Assembly: GCA_031761405.1 (NCBI GenBank)
Contig: JASEVX010000005.1
Coordinates: 557,454-621,453 of the forward strand
Direction of reading: 5' to 3'
Origin: Serripes groenlandicus
Lineage: Eukaryota; Mollusca; Bivalvia; Cardiida; Cardiidae
Length of the DNA: 64,000 bases
Part shown: in pieces, positions 61,517 to 64,000 of the stretch
Layout of the letters: the number at the start of each line of letters is the position of its first letter
Numbering within the stretch: position 1 is the stretch's first letter
Position numbers and translations under genes: made by a program
Notes under the pieces: model-generated
The model's input: the letters and a program-made list of their open reading frames with translations, nothing else
What the model was told of the DNA's origin: nothing
Databases searched by the model: none

Positions 61517-62134
61517 TGACGCGTCTTTTTAGAATGTTGTACCAGAGCAATGTTTGTTGGGGTTGGCATTTAATCATTTTTCTTCCAAAAATAATATTAT
61601 TCATAATAAATACGCTATTTATTTGTACGTTTTCGAAAGAAGTATAACAAATAATTTTTAGACCGTGTTTTAAATCGTTGTTTGATTAATCTGTCGCTGC
61701 GGAATGTTGCAAATTGTGACGTCAGCGCATGGCGGTAAGGACAACTGCAAATTTCCAAATATAATGAACATTAAGCTTAAAAACGCCGGCGTATTTATCG
61801 GTTGGCAAATATTTGATGTAGTGGATCACGAGAAAAATCATTTATGAACCTGTCTCTATCTCGGACTAGGTCGTTATAGACGTTTCTCTGCGGAAAATTA
61901 TAGCCCGAATCGAGCGAGGGGGTAAAATGCCGTTGCACACCTTGTCATTATTATTACACTATATGGACATTTAGAGGGGCTATTTATAGTAACACGTGTG
62001 GGATTCCCCAAATTACCATTACGATCATTGTTATCAAAGCGTATAAACAATATAGAGAGACTTTTTGAGTATTTTAACGAGGTATTGTGTGATTTTTCGC
62101 ATTTTCTGCTGTAATATAAATTCGGACGCCTGTG

Positions 62135-62827
62135 GATAGATGCACACGGACACAGACACACTAATGTTCGGTTATAATATCTTTAACAGAGAATATCGGG
62201 AGCATGAACAATGTACCTTGAACAAAAACACAACAATATAATTGGGATGTATCTGAGCTAATGCACATCGATGTGTTAATACTTTTCACTATTCTTTAGA
62301 CTAAGGAAGATCATTCGTGCCATTTTAAAACATCATAAGATTATTTTATCTACAGTATGTGCATTTGTATATAGCTCAACTCTTCTTCCATACGCATATC
62401 TCTGATCTAATATGTCTAAAATCTGATTTAAAAACATATGTAAAAGGTATTATATTTGGCAATTGCGGGGACATTGGATTATGATGCGTGTAAGCAATTG
62501 ATCTTTTAAACATGGTCCCCTTATAAGGCATAAACTGTATGATTAATGTCTAAGGAAACATATGTAGTATTTATTGAAATATTGACCAAATTGTCTCCAA
62601 CTATTATCTATAAATTAAGCACAAACACTGTTATAAAGTTCATGCATTGAGAAAGACCTTTGAGTATTCTACAAATAAAAATAATAGCTTGGGTAATTTC
62701 ATAAATGAAACACTCTTGGTAATGCCTCCATGTGTATCGACGCCAATACAAGGGTAACCAAATAATACATCTTTGGACAAAAGTCCCCGCTAGCGTATAT
62801 AATACTTTGTGCCGATGAATACACTAC
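62135..62827. other. VPS13 intron right of the foldback
   Basis: AT-rich intron with no repeat family or exon recognised. Confidence 0.4.
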
Positions 62828-62887
62828 CTTGAAAATCTGTGTTACAGCATCTCTGCGAGTGCTTTGTACCATGAAATTGAAGGGTGT
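62828..62887 (-). CDS. VPS13: VPS13-like exon, short (20 aa)
   Basis: This 60-base exon lies between TTTAATTTCAG and GTAGTG and is in phase 0 on both sides. It encodes TPFNFMVQSTRRDAVTQIFK. In VPS13 relatives the stretch after 'L-S-hydrophobic' reads T-T-x-x-x-W-x-P and then a Lys-rich segment leading to L-x-x-L-x-x-Y-W-N, and the present exon fits the first part. The previous exon joins in frame. The next segment, with the Y-W-N motif, was not found; the following intron as seen is about 16.4 kb and holds the whole nested transposon complex. Confidence 0.75.
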
Positions 62888-63145
62888 CTGAAATTAAATT
62901 AATAAAACAGTATATGTAACAAGAACTTGTGTAATTACATCTTGCAAGTAAGTATATGTCTTGTGCTATTGGTAAAATGCAAGTAAAGTTCCAAATGATT
63001 ATCGCAAGGACTGATTATGGTTTAGTTTAAATGGTTTTACCTTTTCCCGTCTAGTTCTAAAGCTAATCATGCGTTTTGGAAGAGGATCATATATTTACGT
63101 AGATCTGTCCGGAATATTTATAAACAATCTAAGAATTATAAAAAC

Positions 63146-63309
63146 CTTAATTGACAATTCCTTCAGTGCAACGCCGACTGAGAATGGTTGTTCGGGATTC
63201 GAATAATTGTCCTCAAATCGCACATGAATATTTGTCACTTCAATTTCTAGATTTGTTACGATATATTTACTCAGCCTCTCAATACACGTGTCTGTCTTCT
63301 TTGGTTTAT
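63146..63309 (-). CDS. VPS13: VPS13-like exon, N-terminal region
   Basis: The exon has 164 bases, starts in phase 1 after TATTTCAG and ends in phase 0 at AAG before GTTTTTAT. It encodes 54 residues including IERLSKYIVTNLEIEVTNI and HVRFEDNYSNPEQPFSVGVA. VPS13 proteins have the same pattern (Lys/Leu-rich helix, then I-x-I-R-Y/F-E-D, then a P-x-S-x-G segment) about 130-190 residues from the N-terminus. The donor is weak, with no purine run after GT, so the end could shift by a few bases. This is the most upstream exon found; those for the chorein start were not seen in 63,310-64,000. Confidence 0.88.
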
Positions 63310-64000
63310 CTGAAATATCAGTATGTTATTTTGAGACCATATCTGTGTATTTCCGCGTAACAAAGCGTCAACAAGTTTGGAAGAAACATAACATCCAATT
63401 TACTTTTGACTCTGATATGTTATATGGAGTCGTTCTTGTTTCATAAACATGTATATAATTGAAAGATTCAACTACAAATAACTGTGTGTCAAATTAAGCG
63501 TAAGAATATATTGTTAAAGCTTTGGAACATTGATGAATCGGACCTGTTTTACTTATGTTACAGGGGCAAATTTGTTGGCATGGCAAGGATGAACAATAAT
63601 ATAAAGCCAATATACAGATAATTAAAAGCTATCACACTGTTCAAACGGTCTGAAAGATTTAGCAGATCGTATTATTTTCTTCGATCAAGACATATATGTA
63701 GGCGTTAATTGAAATAAAGATTTGATAAATCATGAAACTTCAGGTTTCTTTATTAACTCTTCGATAGAAAAAAAATGTAAAATGGAAACTTTCAGAAAAT
63801 GTGTGGTAAATGTAAACAATCTCAAAATCTGGAAAAAATCAAGAAAAGACGAGTTTCAACATAAGTACGAACCTTTACGCTTGGAGCCAATGTATGTTAG
63901 TGAAGAGTATACCAGAAGTAAAATAGAAGTTAGCCCAATAATGTTTTCCTTACTAAAAACGATTTATATATAGTATTATCTTATAATCATGTACGTGGTA
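63310..64000. other. VPS13 intron upstream of the first exon found
   Basis: No VPS13 exon was recognised. An 83-codon plus-strand frame at 63,722-63,973 is Lys-rich, AT-driven and without family resemblance. Confidence 0.4.

Larger units (their letters stand above)
48445..62134. mobile_element. Foldback element with about 455-bp arms, split by Harbinger
   Basis: The left arm is 48,445-48,711 continued at 61,073-61,247. The right arm, inverted, is 61,690-62,134. Matching landmarks are 'aaatcacacaatacctcgtt', 'acacgtgttactataaatag', 'ttttaccccctcgctcgatt' and 'gccatgcgctgacgtcacaa'. A loop of 443 bases lies between. Without the inserted transposon the element would be about 1.33 kb. It encodes nothing recognisable. 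No flanking duplication was found. Confidence 0.88.
8581..63309 (-). other. VPS13: VPS13-family gene locus, spliced, incomplete at both ends
   Basis: Minus-strand exons with GT/AG borders spell a VPS13-family protein, a bridge-like lipid transfer protein at membrane contact sites. Order: N-terminal block with IHVRFEDNYSN, a region ending LAKEQ, the YNDVIAVLEGF block, a WSWDHMKLYRD block, the LDVFNIKILRQQAAVE block, a Trp/Gly stretch, then blocks ending in SISPATIRVMSAIAG. Known VPS13A/C proteins carry the same blocks in the same order. The start codon and chorein N-terminus lie above 63,309 or outside the window, and the C-terminal half lies below 8,581. Exon phases agree at every junction except one: about 25 residues (the usual 'YWN' segment) are missing between 62,828 and 46,443. 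The paralogue cannot be settled; A/C-type spacing fits best for the first part. Confidence 0.88.

Overview
This window comes from a eukaryotic, AT-rich animal genome. It is most likely a bivalve mollusc: recurrent intronic repeats (the 'gggccataa' families, the 'gattgggtttta/cggcgg' family, LINE tails ending in GATTCAA repeats) are ones I associate with bivalves. That placement is inference. There are no bacterial features, no rRNA and no functional tRNA. Most long open frames are chance. The real coding sequence is in short exons with clean GT/AG sites.

One host gene covers most of the window on the minus strand, from before 63,309 down to at least 8,581. It belongs to the VPS13 family (intermembrane bridge-like lipid transfer proteins). 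I place ten exons whose phases join without a break, except for one missing exon of roughly 75 bases that I could not find: 63,309-63,146; 62,887-62,828; 46,443-46,392; 43,654-43,524; 42,967-42,855; 42,123-41,952; 41,444-41,297; 40,462-40,341; 36,969-36,823. Four further copies of the last exon lie downstream at 24.4, 23.1, 10.6 and 8.7 kb.

Layout. 1-39,100 is a tandem array of about five long units (starts near 1, 6,420, 16,727, 20,094 and 30,185). Two are long (about 10.3 and 10.1 kb) and one is short (3.4 kb). Each long unit carries two copies of one VPS13 exon. The fifth unit carries the exon that reads directly on from the upstream gene. The units also carry tRNA-derived SINE-like pieces and LINE ORF1 remnants. 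Because their empty counterparts can be compared, insertions can be dated: a hAT-like 691-bp element, a 956-bp TIR element, a dead Tc1 copy, a possible solo LTR and a 29-bp palindrome. 32-35.3 kb is a broken LINE reverse-transcriptase gene containing two further TIR elements. 36.8-46.5 kb holds most of the VPS13 exons, plus a 1.8-kb TIR element and a second broken LINE.

48,445-62,134 is a nested transposon complex inside one VPS13 intron. A long-armed foldback element (arms about 455 bp) was split by a 12,358-bp two-gene PIF/Harbinger transposon (48,712-61,069). This has a HARBI1-like DDE transposase on the plus strand (five exons, one single-base frameshift) and a Myb/SANT-like protein on the minus strand, converging toward each other. 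The Harbinger element itself contains smaller TIR elements, palindromes, a perfect 266-bp tandem duplication and a 177/355-bp satellite. The Harbinger insertion site is a 3-bp CTG duplication inside the palindrome ACCTGGT, and the empty site can be read from the opposite arm of the foldback.

The main novelty candidates are the serial duplication of a symmetric VPS13 exon, the apparently shortened VPS13 architecture, and the nested Harbinger/foldback complex.
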